From: Streptomyces sp. NBC_00193
GTDB taxonomy: Bacteria; Actinomycetota; Actinomycetes; Streptomycetales; Streptomycetaceae
Assembly: GCF_026342735.1 (NCBI RefSeq)
Contig: NZ_JAPEMM010000001.1
Span: 124,001 to 188,000 of the forward strand
Length of the DNA: 64,000 nucleotides
Direction: 5' to 3'
The translations under genes were made by a program, and so were the position numbers. The notes under the pieces are model-generated. The model was not told the DNA's origin and made no database searches. It was given only the letters and a program-made list of their open reading frames with translations. Positions 24,906-32,726 of the stretch are shown here, one piece after another (positions within the stretch are counted from its first letter, which is position 1; each line of letters opens with the position of its first letter).

Positions 24906-25667
24906 ATGCTCACGGACTTCAAAGCCCTCCAGGTGACCGACGAAGGGCCCATCCTCAGGGTGCAGCTCAACCGCCCCGAGACGGGCAACAGCGTCGACGG
25001 CCAGATGCTCAGCGAACTGCTGGTGGTCCTGCGCGCCCTGGAGGACGACAGCACCGTCCGCGTGATGGTGCTGTCCGGTGCGGGAGACCATTTCTGCCAG
25101 GGAGGTGACCGCGCGGAGTTCCCCGCACTGCTGGAGAGAGACCCGTCCGGCTCCGAGCTGAGGTCCCTCGCCGACAAGGCCCAGCGGGTGTGCTCGACGC
25201 TCTCGCAACTGAGAATCGTGACCATCGCCCGCCTCCACGGCGATGTCATAGGCGCCGGCCTCGGCCTCGCGGTCTTCTGCGATCTGCGCGTCGGAGCAGA
25301 CACCAGCCGGTTCCGGATGCCCGAGGTCGGCCTCGGAGTCCCGCCCGCCTGGGGCGGCGTCCTTCCCCGTCTCGCGGAAGAGGCCGGGCAGGCCTGGGTT
25401 CGCCGGCTCCTGCTCACGGCCGAGCCGTTCGACGCCGCCAGGGCGGAGCAACTGTCCATCCTGCACGAGGTGGTGCCTGCAGCTGATCTCGACGCTGCCG
25501 TCGCGCGCTGGGCGAAGCCGATCATTCGTCGTGACCCGACCACCGTGCGGATCACGAAGAGCATGCTGAACGCGCGCGCAGGCGCAACTCAGCTTGCCGT
25601 CGCCTCGCACTTCGACGACGAGCTGCTGACGGCCGCCGTCGCGAGGCGGGCGTTGCATCGGCGGTAG
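24906..25667 (+). CDS. Enoyl-CoA hydratase/isomerase (crotonase) family protein
   Basis: A 253-residue crotonase-fold protein. The oxyanion-hole strands are visible as GAGDHFCQGGD (about 59-69) and HGDVIGAGLGLAVFCDLR (about 111-128). The usual catalytic Glu positions are partly kept (PEVGLGVPP at about 141-149). The family hydrates, isomerises or cleaves CoA thioesters. It begins 45 bp after the P450 stop, so they are probably co-transcribed. The combination of receptor, P450 and acyl-CoA enzyme suggests beta-oxidation-like tailoring of an acyl precursor of a signalling lactone. Polyketide tailoring is an alternative. Confidence 0.88.
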   Translation: MLTDFKALQVTDEGPILRVQLNRPETGNSVDGQMLSELLVVLRALEDDSTVRVMVLSGAGDHFCQGGDRAEFPALLERDPSGSELRSLADKAQRVCSTLSQLRIVTIARLHGDVIGAGLGLAVFCDLRVGADTSRFRMPEVGLGVPPAWGGVLPRLAEEAGQAWVRRLLLTAEPFDAARAEQLSILHEVVPAADLDAAVARWAKPIIRRDPTTVRITKSMLNARAGATQLAVASHFDDELLTAAVARRALHRR

Positions 25668-25688
25668 CGGCAGGCAGGTCCGCTGCCG
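25668..25688. terminator. Small hairpin after the crotonase gene
   Basis: CGGCAG (25,668-25,673) pairs with CTGCCG (25,683-25,688), 9-nt loop, directly after the TAG. A modest terminator candidate. Confidence 0.4.
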
Positions 25689-25856
25689 GCGGAAGGCCCT
25701 CGGGGACGCGGGACTTCATCGGCCTGTGCGCCATCGGCCTGTGCACCATCGGCCTCTCCAGGAAGCGTCCCGACGAGGGCACCGGGCACAAGGGCGTCGG
25801 CTTCGAGAGCGAACCCCGGTGTCCGGCCGGCCGGGGCGTCGAGCAGAATCGGATCC

Positions 25857-26267
25857 ATGTCCAACGCCCCCGAGAACGCCCGGCCCGAGAGCCCGACGGA
25901 CGCCGAGCGGTTCACGGCGCCGCTCGTCACGAACATGCCGATGGCCGGAGACTTCAGTTACGAGGCCATCCAGCGGCTGGGGAATCCGGTGCCGATGCTC
26001 GTGATCAACGACGGGACCGAGCTCCTCGAGCTGATGCTCGAACCGTTCGGGCAGGACTACTGGCTGCGGCCGGGTGAGTCGTTCGTGGTCACCTCCTACG
26101 GGGAATGGTCCGACCACCCGTTCGAGACGATCCACGAGCCGGACCTCATCACCGTCTGGGCCACGTCCTGGTTCGCGACCGTCTCCTTCCGGAACGGGGA
26201 CGAGGTCCCCGGCGGATACCAGCGGCCCGACGGCGAGCATCCGGTCGTGTCCGGCCCCGAGGCGTGA
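25857..26267 (+). CDS. Hypothetical protein, small cupin-like
   Basis: A 136-residue acidic protein. The central part (LLELMLEPFGQDYWLRPGES, FVVTSYGEW, then ITVWATSWFATVSF) is a run of short beta strands with the spacing of small cupin or jelly-roll folds, but no metal-binding His cluster is seen. I do not recognise a named family. It is separate from the crotonase (190-bp gap with a small hairpin) and ends 13 bp from the convergent membrane-protein gene. Confidence 0.55.
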   Translation: MSNAPENARPESPTDAERFTAPLVTNMPMAGDFSYEAIQRLGNPVPMLVINDGTELLELMLEPFGQDYWLRPGESFVVTSYGEWSDHPFETIHEPDLITVWATSWFATVSFRNGDEVPGGYQRPDGEHPVVSGPEA

Positions 26268-26279
26268 GCGTACGGGGGA

Positions 26280-26681
26280 TCAGGTGGCCGGGGGCGGGAT
26301 CGCCCGGCCGCGGCGGCGGCTCCGTGCGAAGCGCAGCAGGCGGGTGGCCCCGTAGCCGAGCAGCCAGGGCAGCAGCGTGATGCCTCCGACGTACACGGCC
26401 AGGTAGCCGAGGAACTCGTAGAGCTGCTCCGGGGCCTCCAGCGCGCCGTCGACCCGTCTCGGGCGGTCCCACCGGCTCAGTGGGAACGTCATGACGGACG
26501 CCGAAGTCAGCACCGGCACCAGGGGCACGAGCACCGACCACAGCCGGGCCCGCCGGCCGGGCGCGGAGGCGCACCACGACCCCAGGCCGAGCATGACGAA
26601 CGGCCCGAGCGGCACCCACAGCACTGCCGGGAACAGCAGCAGCACCCACCACTCGTCCGAGTACCCGAACATCATCGCCAT
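26280..26681 (-). CDS. Small membrane protein
   Basis: A 133-residue protein with three predicted membrane helices (about 10-33, 46-66 and 88-115) and a basic C-terminal tail (RSRRRGR). The ATG at 26,681 is chosen because AGGGGG lies just upstream; longer frames would extend into the IS element. The function is unknown. Before the IS630 insertion it would have stood about 70 bp downstream of the hydrolase-like gene now at 27,937-28,560, so the two may once have formed an operon. Confidence 0.55.
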   Translation of the reverse strand: MAMMFGYSDEWWVLLLFPAVLWVPLGPFVMLGLGSWCASAPGRRARLWSVLVPLVPVLTSASVMTFPLSRWDRPRRVDGALEAPEQLYEFLGYLAVYVGGITLLPWLLGYGATRLLRFARSRRRGRAIPPPAT

Positions 26682-26752
26682 CGCCCCCTGTTCTCGCCTG
26701 CCCCTGGCGATCTCCTCCCCCGCCGGAGCACCACGGATGCCTAGACGGCCTA

Positions 26753-27937
26753 GTGATCTGGTTTTGAGTTGTGGGCTCGCCCCATGAGTCGTGTTCTGTT
26801 TCAGATCCTGGGTTTTGCCTGACAGGGCCGGTTTTGGTCCGGTGTCCTGACGGCATGGGCGATACCAGGCTGCCACCCGTGGTGCTGTCGGAGGACGAGC
26901 GGCTGACGTTGGAGAGCTGGGCCAGGCGGCGTTCGACGGCGCAGGGCCTGGCCCAGCGCGCGCAGATCGTGCTGGCGTGCGCGCGAGGGTGGAACAACAC
27001 CGTGGTGGCCGCACGGCTGAACACAGAGCGCAAAACGGTGGCCAGATGGCGGACGCGGTTCCTGCGGGACCGACTGGACGGCCTGTCCGACGAGCCGCGG
27101 CCCGGGGTGCCGCGGACCATCACCGACGCCCAGGTGGAAGAGGTGGTGGTCCGCACCCTCGAGCAGACACCCGCGGGCGGGACGCACTGGTCGAAGCGGG
27201 AGCTCGCCAAGGTCGTGGGGATCTCGCCCGCGAGTGTGCTGCGGATCTGGCACGCCTTCGGCTTGCAGCCGTGGCGGACCGAGACCTTCAAGATCTCCCC
27301 GGACCCTCTGCTGATCGACAAGATCCGTGATGTCGTCGGCCTCTACCTCGCCCCGCCGGCCAACGCGGCGGTGTTCGCGGTGGACGAGAAACCCCAGATC
27401 CAGGCCCTGGAGCGGACCGCGCCGGTGCTGCCGATGCTACCCGGAGTCCCCGAACGGCGGACCTTCGACTACGTCCGCCACGGCACCGTCGACCTGTTCG
27501 CCGCCCTGAACACCGCCACCGGCAAGGTGATCACGAAACTGTCCGCGCGGCACCGGGCCGTGGACTTCCGTGATTTCCTCGACGAGATCGACCGCCAGAC
27601 CGATCCGTGCCTGGCGGTCCACGTCATCTGCGACAACCTTTCCGCCCACAAGGCACCGGTGGTGCACCAGTGGCTGCTGGCGCATCCCCGGTTCCAGCTG
27701 CACTTCACGCCGACGTATTCGTCGTGGATCAACCAGGTCGAGCGGTGGTCCGCCGAACTGGAACGACGCTGCCTCGAACGCGGCGTGTTCTGCTCACTCG
27801 ACGACCTCAAGACCGCACTCGAGGGCTGGATCGAGGTCTGGAACGACGAGGCCAGGCCCTTCAAGTGGACCAAGACCGCCGACCAGATCCTCGACCGAAT
27901 CTGCCGCTACTGCGACAGGATCTCCAAACCAGATCAC
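26753..27937 (+). mobile_element. IS630-family insertion sequence, complete
   Basis: A 1185-bp element bounded by 16-bp terminal inverted repeats with one mismatch: GTGATCTGGTTTTGAG (26,753-26,768) and the complement of GTGATCTGGTTTGGAG (27,922-27,937). A TA dinucleotide flanks each end (26,751-26,752 and 27,938-27,939), the target duplication typical of IS630/Tc1-mariner. It carries one transposase gene. Ends and gene appear intact, so the insertion is probably recent. Confidence 0.9.
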
Positions 27938-27940
27938 TAG
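26855..27940 (+). CDS. IS630-family transposase
   Basis: A 361-residue DDE transposase. The N-terminal part has two HTH domains (ERLTLESWARRRSTAQGL and the RWRTRFL region; WSKRELAKVVGISPASV). The catalytic triad is seen in VDEKPQIQA (first Asp, about 178), CDNLSAHKA (second Asp, about 263), and INQVERWSAELE (Glu, about 298). The start is the ATG at 26,855, giving the family's usual length. Unusually the stop TAG is built from the TA target duplication plus the flanking G, so the element itself does not encode a complete stop codon. Confidence 0.92.
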   Translation: MGDTRLPPVVLSEDERLTLESWARRRSTAQGLAQRAQIVLACARGWNNTVVAARLNTERKTVARWRTRFLRDRLDGLSDEPRPGVPRTITDAQVEEVVVRTLEQTPAGGTHWSKRELAKVVGISPASVLRIWHAFGLQPWRTETFKISPDPLLIDKIRDVVGLYLAPPANAAVFAVDEKPQIQALERTAPVLPMLPGVPERRTFDYVRHGTVDLFAALNTATGKVITKLSARHRAVDFRDFLDEIDRQTDPCLAVHVICDNLSAHKAPVVHQWLLAHPRFQLHFTPTYSSWINQVERWSAELERRCLERGVFCSLDDLKTALEGWIEVWNDEARPFKWTKTADQILDRICRYCDRISKPDH

Positions 27941-28560
27941 GCAAGGTGGTCCAGTAGCCAGGAGGTCTGCGCGGCGGGGATCAGCAGGCCTCCCGGGTCC
28001 GCGGGGGCGGTGGTGGTGTCGTCGAAGTCCTCGTCGCCCAGGTCGCCGGCGACGTCACCGGCGACCAGCTTGAGCTTCTGCGGCAACCGCGGCCAACCGC
28101 CCAGTACCGCGAGCTCGGTGTGCTCCTCCGGGGAAGGCGCCGTCCCGTTGAAGGAGAAGTACGTTCCGGCGCGGTGGTCCTCCTGGCGGTACTCCGTCGC
28201 GGCGAGTGCGTAGCGGACCGCCAGCGCTCCCCGGCCGATGCCGCCCACGGCGAGGGGGGCGTTGCCGGTCTGCTCGGCCGTCGTGCGCCGGAGGGCGTCC
28301 ACGACCGTGTCCGCCAGGTCGGACAGGGGGGCGGCGCCGTCGTCGAAGCCGATCAGGATCAGGTCGTGGCCACGGGCGCGCACCGCGTCGCCGAACGAGT
28401 CGGTGGTGGCATGGAGGCGGGCCTGGAGCGCGTCCAGGTCCGTCGCCCCGGGGCCGGCCTTGCTGAACAGGAGGAGCGGCTTGACGATGCCCTCGTCGCC
28501 CGCGAGAAGGAGTCGCGCGGTTCCGGCGTCGAGCTTCCACTCCTGGTCCGACGATGCCAC
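27937..28560 (-). CDS. Alpha/beta-hydrolase-like protein lacking the nucleophile serine
   Basis: A 207-residue protein. The GTG at 28,560 has GGAGG 6 bp upstream; an earlier GTG at 28,584 has no such site. It resembles lipase-type alpha/beta hydrolases: HDLILIGFDDG as an early strand, and VGGIGRGALAVRYALA at the position of the nucleophile elbow (normally GFSMGG or GLSMGG ahead of RYAL). The Ser is replaced by Gly in GIGRG, so it should not hydrolyse by the usual route. The stop TAG is preserved by the IS630 target duplication. Its C-terminus may end sooner than in relatives, but the pre-insertion sequence also has TAG here. Confidence 0.55.
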   Translation of the reverse strand: MASSDQEWKLDAGTARLLLAGDEGIVKPLLLFSKAGPGATDLDALQARLHATTDSFGDAVRARGHDLILIGFDDGAAPLSDLADTVVDALRRTTAEQTGNAPLAVGGIGRGALAVRYALAATEYRQEDHRAGTYFSFNGTAPSPEEHTELAVLGGWPRLPQKLKLVAGDVAGDLGDEDFDDTTTAPADPGGLLIPAAQTSWLLDHLA

Positions 28561-29650
28561 GGGTCCTCCAGGGGGCGGGTTCACGGAGATGCGGAGATGC
28601 GGGGACGTGGTCGCCGCGTCGGCGCCCGAGCCAAGGGAAGCGGCACGGCCACGGCCGGCGAAAGAGCGAAATCAAGCCGTTGGGCCGAGAGTCGATCACG
28701 AGCCGATCCCGCTGCCGGGAGCGGACACCGCCTGCGGGAACGGGCCCGCGCACCCGCTCTGCGCCGGGCGCGGAACCGGCCAACCGGCCTGCTCCGCCGT
28801 TCCACTTGGCCCGCGAAGCCGGCCGGGTCGAGGGGAACGGCGGGGGCCGTCGGCGAACAGGCGCCTGTCGATGCGACGGGAAGAAGCGGCCCCGCGGATA
28901 TCAGTGCTTTCAGACATCGTTCACCATGCAACAACTCGCATGCGATTCCGGCATGGAACGATTCCGGGATTGCATTGCCGCGGCTCGATCCGGGAGGCGA
29001 TCCGGGATGTTTTATCCACCGGCGTTCGCGCACTCGCGGCAAGCCGCGGTGAAGGCCGCAGAGGTGTATTGCGTACCGCGGCCGGAGCGGCGACAGGCGG
29101 CGGCGACCGCGTCCTCGCAGGTGGCGACGGCCGGATCCGGGACTTCGGCAACCGGGCCGGCGCGTGGCCGGGAGGCCGGGGAACAGCGGATCCGCGGCGG
29201 CCCGTCCTCATTCCGCTTGGACTCATCACAATTCCGGGCAATATCCGCGGGAGCGCCTCGGTCCCGGCTCCCGCGGCCCGAGGTCCGAAGGATCCGGGAG
29301 CTGGGGAGATGTGAGAGATCACCGCCCCTCCCGTGAAGAACTGCTTAACGAATCGGTGTCGGGAGGGGGCTGCCGACGGCCGGTGCGGGGGCCGGAAAGG
29401 CCATGTCAACCCGCAGCCGTGGCAGTCCGGTTGGGCGGATGCGGCGCCATAGCCGACGTCCGGGGGGCCGAAGATCCGGTGATAGCATCCCGGCATCTGT
29501 GATCTTGATTCATTTAGACACAGATGCTGATTTGGATCGGCGGCATGCTCTCCGCGTAACAGCAGGTGAACCGTGCCGATCAGCTGTGTTGCGGGGCCTC
29601 GCGAGGTGTATCTGCAGCCGTCCGCATGACACGCGCCGGGAAAGGTTTCC
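28561..29650. other. Long non-coding interval before the conservon
   Basis: About 1.1 kb with no supported gene. It is less GC-rich than its surroundings near 28,910-29,000 and 29,470-29,530 and contains a GC-rich 8-bp stem, CCCCTCCC (29,325-29,332) with GGGAGGGG (29,361-29,368). It probably includes the promoter and leader of cvnA. Confidence 0.45.
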
Positions 29651-30910
29651 ATGAATCGAGACGCACTTGTGTGGTGCCTGATTGCGGTGGCGGCTATAGC
29701 CGTCGTCGCGGTCGTGGCACTCGTCGCGCGCACCAGAGCGCTGGCGGCGAAGAAGGAGCACACCGAGGCCGAACTGAGGCACCAGCTGCTCGCCGCGGAC
29801 AGTCACCTGCACGCGTCGCGCGCCGAGTTGCAGAGGTTCCGCGTCGAGCAGGACGCCACGCTCCGCGCGGCCAAGGAAGCAGCCGAGGAGAACACCAAGG
29901 CCGTCCTCAAGGGCGCCGCCAGCCTCCTGCAGAGCCTCGCCGCCGAGCAGACGACGCTCCTCGACGGCATCCAGCGCAAGTACGGCGGACACACCGTCCT
30001 CAGCGACCTGTTGGACGTCAACCACGCCAACGCCCAGATGGCGCGCAAGGCTCAGGGCATCGCCGTCATGTGCGGTGCGCCGCTCGGCCGCCGCAACCGG
30101 CCCGCCAGCGTCTACGACGTGGTGCGCAGTGCCCAGGGCCAGATCCGCAACTTCCACCGGGTCGCCATCATGCAGCAGACCAGCCTCGCCCTGAAGGCGT
30201 CCGCGGTCGCACCCGTCGCCCTCGCCGTGGCGGAGCTGCTCGACAACGCCGCGAGCTTCTCGCAGCACGACGCGCCGATCGAGGTCACGTTCCAGCGCGT
30301 CCAGAACAACCTGTGCATCGTCATCGACGACGCCGGCGTCAGCATGAACGACGAGGAGCGGCAGCGGGCGACCGCACTGCTCTCCGGAGAAATCGCCCCC
30401 CGCCTGTCGCAGCTCGGGACCCAGCCCAGATTCGGCTTCCCCGTCATCGGCCTGATCGCGCGTCAGCACGGCTTCAAGGTCGACGTCACCGGAGTCTCCC
30501 GGTACGGCGGCGTCAGGGCCGTCGTCCTCCTGCCCGAGGAGCTGTGGACCATGGAGGAGATCCCGCCCGTCCAGCCCGTCCCGACCGCCTCGTCCGCCTC
30601 GTCCGCCACGTCTGCCTCGTCTGCCTCGTCCGTGCAGGAGGCTCCGGTCAGCGAGATCCGGCGGGCCGCCGAGAGCCGGCCCGCCCCGGGTGCGACGTCG
30701 CGCACGATGCACGGTCTGCCCAAGCGCGGCGCGCGCCAGGCGCCCATCGCGAGCGTTCCCGATCCCGACGCCACGGCGCCGGCGCCGGCGCCCCGGACCT
30801 CCGGGGAGACGGGCCGCGCCTCCGGGCGCAGCCTGGGGGCCCTCCAGCGCGGCACGCTCTCCGGCCGCAACCTTGACGCCACCTCGTTCGAAGGGCCCGA
30901 AGAGGCATGA
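29651..30910 (+). CDS. cvnA: CvnA-like sensor-kinase-type ATPase of a conservon
   Basis: A 419-residue protein. One N-terminal membrane helix (about 5-26) is followed by a coiled-coil (about 30-90), a DHp-like helical pair (about 95-150) without a classical phospho-acceptor His box, and a HATPase_c domain. The N-box is ELLDNAASFSQ (about 197), the G1-type region DDAGVSM (about 233), and a late strand GGVRAVVLLP. The C-terminal 110 residues are low-complexity Ser/Ala/Pro. Conservons couple such a membrane ATPase to a roadblock protein, a DUF742 protein and a small GTPase, much like a eukaryotic G-protein complex. The start follows GGGAAAGG, and it overlaps the next gene by ATGA. Confidence 0.9.
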   Translation: MNRDALVWCLIAVAAIAVVAVVALVARTRALAAKKEHTEAELRHQLLAADSHLHASRAELQRFRVEQDATLRAAKEAAEENTKAVLKGAASLLQSLAAEQTTLLDGIQRKYGGHTVLSDLLDVNHANAQMARKAQGIAVMCGAPLGRRNRPASVYDVVRSAQGQIRNFHRVAIMQQTSLALKASAVAPVALAVAELLDNAASFSQHDAPIEVTFQRVQNNLCIVIDDAGVSMNDEERQRATALLSGEIAPRLSQLGTQPRFGFPVIGLIARQHGFKVDVTGVSRYGGVRAVVLLPEELWTMEEIPPVQPVPTASSASSATSASSASSVQEAPVSEIRRAAESRPAPGATSRTMHGLPKRGARQAPIASVPDPDATAPAPAPRTSGETGRASGRSLGALQRGTLSGRNLDATSFEGPEEA

Positions 30911-31767
30911 CCGCTGACCTCTCGTGGATGCTCGAGGACATCGTGCACAACGTGCCCCATGCGCGGCACGCCGTCCTGCTGTCCGCCGACGGCCTTCCCC
31001 GCGGCGCGACCGAAGGCCTGGCGGAGAAGGACGTGCGCACCATCTCGGCGGCCATGGCCGGGATGCAGTCGCTCAGCCGGGCGACGGCCCACTTCGCCGG
31101 ACCGGAGGAGGACCGGCAGTGGAACCAGACCATCGTCGAGTTCTCGCACGGCTGGAGCTTCCTGATCGGGGCGGGGCAGGGCTCCTACCTCGCCGCCGCG
31201 GCCGCGCCCGATGTGGACATGCAGCAGATCTCCTTCCGCATGCACCGTCTCGTCGCCCGGTTGGGCAACAACCTCACCTCGCCGCCGCGGGTGAACGCCG
31301 AGGACGCCGGTGGTCCGCGCGGGAGCGTGCCCCGGCAGCAGGGCCCCGGTGACGCCGGATTCGTCCTGGGCGAGCTCGACCGGGTGGTCTCCGAGGTCGA
31401 GGGTGCCCGGCACGCCGTGCTGCTGGGATCGGACGGCCTTCCCCGCGGGGCGACCAAGGGGATGAGCCGGGACCTCGCGGACACGATCTCCGCGGCCATG
31501 ACGGGCATCCACGCCTACAGCCGGGTCACCTCCCAGTTCGCGGGGGCCGTGGAGGAACCGGAATGGCGTCAGACGGTCATCGAGTTCCAGCACGGCTGGA
31601 TCTTCCTGATGGCGGCCGGCCCCGACACCCTCCTGGCCGCCGCCGCCGAGCACGATTGCGACATCGAGCAGTTCACCACGCGTCTGCACGAGGTGGTTCC
31701 CAGACTGGCCGCACCGGCACCGGCGACGGCAACCGCGGTACCGGGGAAGGGAACTGCTCATGTCTGA
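30907..31767 (+). CDS. cvnB: CvnB-like roadblock/LC7 protein with two tandem domains
   Basis: A 286-residue protein made of two roadblock/LC7 domains (about 5-120 and 150-270) joined by a Gly/Pro/Gln linker. Both carry the CvnB hallmark blocks: RHAVLLSADGLPRGAT and RHAVLLGSDGLPRGAT, ISAAMAGMQSLSR and ISAAMTGIHAYSR, and a WNQTIVEF or WRQTVIEF strand. Standard CvnB proteins have one domain of about 130-140 residues. Roadblock proteins bind and regulate small GTPases, so this one may present an intramolecular dimer to CvnD. It overlaps cvnA by 4 bp and cvnC by 8 bp. Confidence 0.93.
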   Translation: MTADLSWMLEDIVHNVPHARHAVLLSADGLPRGATEGLAEKDVRTISAAMAGMQSLSRATAHFAGPEEDRQWNQTIVEFSHGWSFLIGAGQGSYLAAAAAPDVDMQQISFRMHRLVARLGNNLTSPPRVNAEDAGGPRGSVPRQQGPGDAGFVLGELDRVVSEVEGARHAVLLGSDGLPRGATKGMSRDLADTISAAMTGIHAYSRVTSQFAGAVEEPEWRQTVIEFQHGWIFLMAAGPDTLLAAAAEHDCDIEQFTTRLHEVVPRLAAPAPATATAVPGKGTAHV

Positions 31768-32152
31768 CGGTCGCGAGCCGGACGAAGAGCTGGAACTGAC
31801 CTCTCCGTTAGTCCCCCTCTTCGTGATCACGAACGGACGGGCACTGCCCCCGGACCACGAGTACGAGCACACGACGCTCGTGACGGCGGCGGCGGACATC
31901 GGACAGGTGGCAGCCCGCACGCTGTCCCCGGAAGCGGGCCGGGTCATGGACCTGGTCGCGAACGGCTTCCTGTCCGTGGCCGAGGTGGCGGGGCACACGC
32001 ACCTGCCCCTGGGCGTCGTCCGCATCCTGCTGGCGCAGTTGGAGGAGGACGAACTCATCCTCGCGAGGACACCGATACCGCGCGCCGAACGTGTCGACAG
32101 AGAACTGGTCAGCGCCGTGCTCGAGGGCCTGAAGAATCGATTCGGAGCGTAA
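31760..32152 (+). CDS. cvnC: CvnC-like DUF742 protein
   Basis: A 130-residue protein of the DUF742 family, third gene of conservons. Characteristic blocks are SPLVPLFVITNGRALP (about 14-29), a winged-helix-like part LSVAEVAGHTHLPLGVVRIL and a C-terminal QLEEDELIL. The exact function is unknown; DUF742 proteins are thought to bridge the roadblock and GTPase components. AAGGGA precedes the ATG, and the gene begins inside the end of cvnB. Three bases separate it from cvnD. Confidence 0.93.
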   Translation: MSDGREPDEELELTSPLVPLFVITNGRALPPDHEYEHTTLVTAAADIGQVAARTLSPEAGRVMDLVANGFLSVAEVAGHTHLPLGVVRILLAQLEEDELILARTPIPRAERVDRELVSAVLEGLKNRFGA

Positions 32153-32155
32153 CGC

Positions 32156-32716
32156 GTGTACCTGGATCCAGATGTCTCCCATGCGGTGAAGATCCTCGTC
32201 GTGGGGCATTTCGGGGTCGGCAAGACCACCTGCATCGGGAGTCTCTCGGAGATCGAGCCCCTGCGGACCGAGGAGGAGATCACCGAAGCCAGTGTGGGTT
32301 TCGATGATCTGTCGGGCACGCCCGACAAGACGACCACCACCGTCGCCATGGACTTCGGCCGGCTGACCCTGAGCGACACCCTGGTGCTCTACCTCTTCGG
32401 AACGCCCGGCCAGGAGCGCTTCAAGGAGATGTGGGAGGAGCTGTCCCGGGGCGCTCTGGGCGCGCTGGTCCTCGTCGACCCTGAGCGCCTGCACGAGTCC
32501 TTCCCCGTCCTGGACCTCGTCGAGCGTTTCGGCCTGACGTACGCCATCGCCGTGAACCACTTCGAGGGCACCACGCACTACCCGCTCGACGAAGTGCACG
32601 AGGCCCTCAACCTCGCCCCCGAGACCCCGGTCGTGGAATGCGACGTACGGGACGAGAAATCCTCCGCGCGGGCCCTCATCACCCTCGTGAAACACCTCAT
32701 GTCCCAACTCGGCTAG
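32156..32716 (+). CDS. cvnD: CvnD-like small GTPase
   Basis: A 186-residue Ras-like GTPase. G1 is GHFGVGKTT (about 17-25), G3 is FGTPGQERF (about 81-89; DxxG is replaced by GTPG as usual in this MglA/CvnD branch), and G4 is AVNHFEG (about 139-145), where NKxD is NHFE. Switch I contains TKASVGFDD-type sequence (TEASVGFDD). The GTG start is preceded by GGAG. In conservons this switch protein cycles with the CvnA/B proteins and affects morphological and secondary-metabolic regulation. Placement between cvnC (3-bp gap) and cvnE (10-bp gap) supports one operon. Confidence 0.93.
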   Translation: MYLDPDVSHAVKILVVGHFGVGKTTCIGSLSEIEPLRTEEEITEASVGFDDLSGTPDKTTTTVAMDFGRLTLSDTLVLYLFGTPGQERFKEMWEELSRGALGALVLVDPERLHESFPVLDLVERFGLTYAIAVNHFEGTTHYPLDEVHEALNLAPETPVVECDVRDEKSSARALITLVKHLMSQLG

Positions 32717-32726
32717 GAGCGCAGGA

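Noticed and set aside
29325..29368. A riboswitch in the conservon leader
   Set aside because: Only one 8-bp GC stem is seen, with no conserved aptamer core I can identify.
28921..29763. Possible gene on the complement in the interval before the conservon
   Set aside because: It overlaps the cvnA start, lacks a start signal and domain, and has non-coding base composition in its wobble positions.
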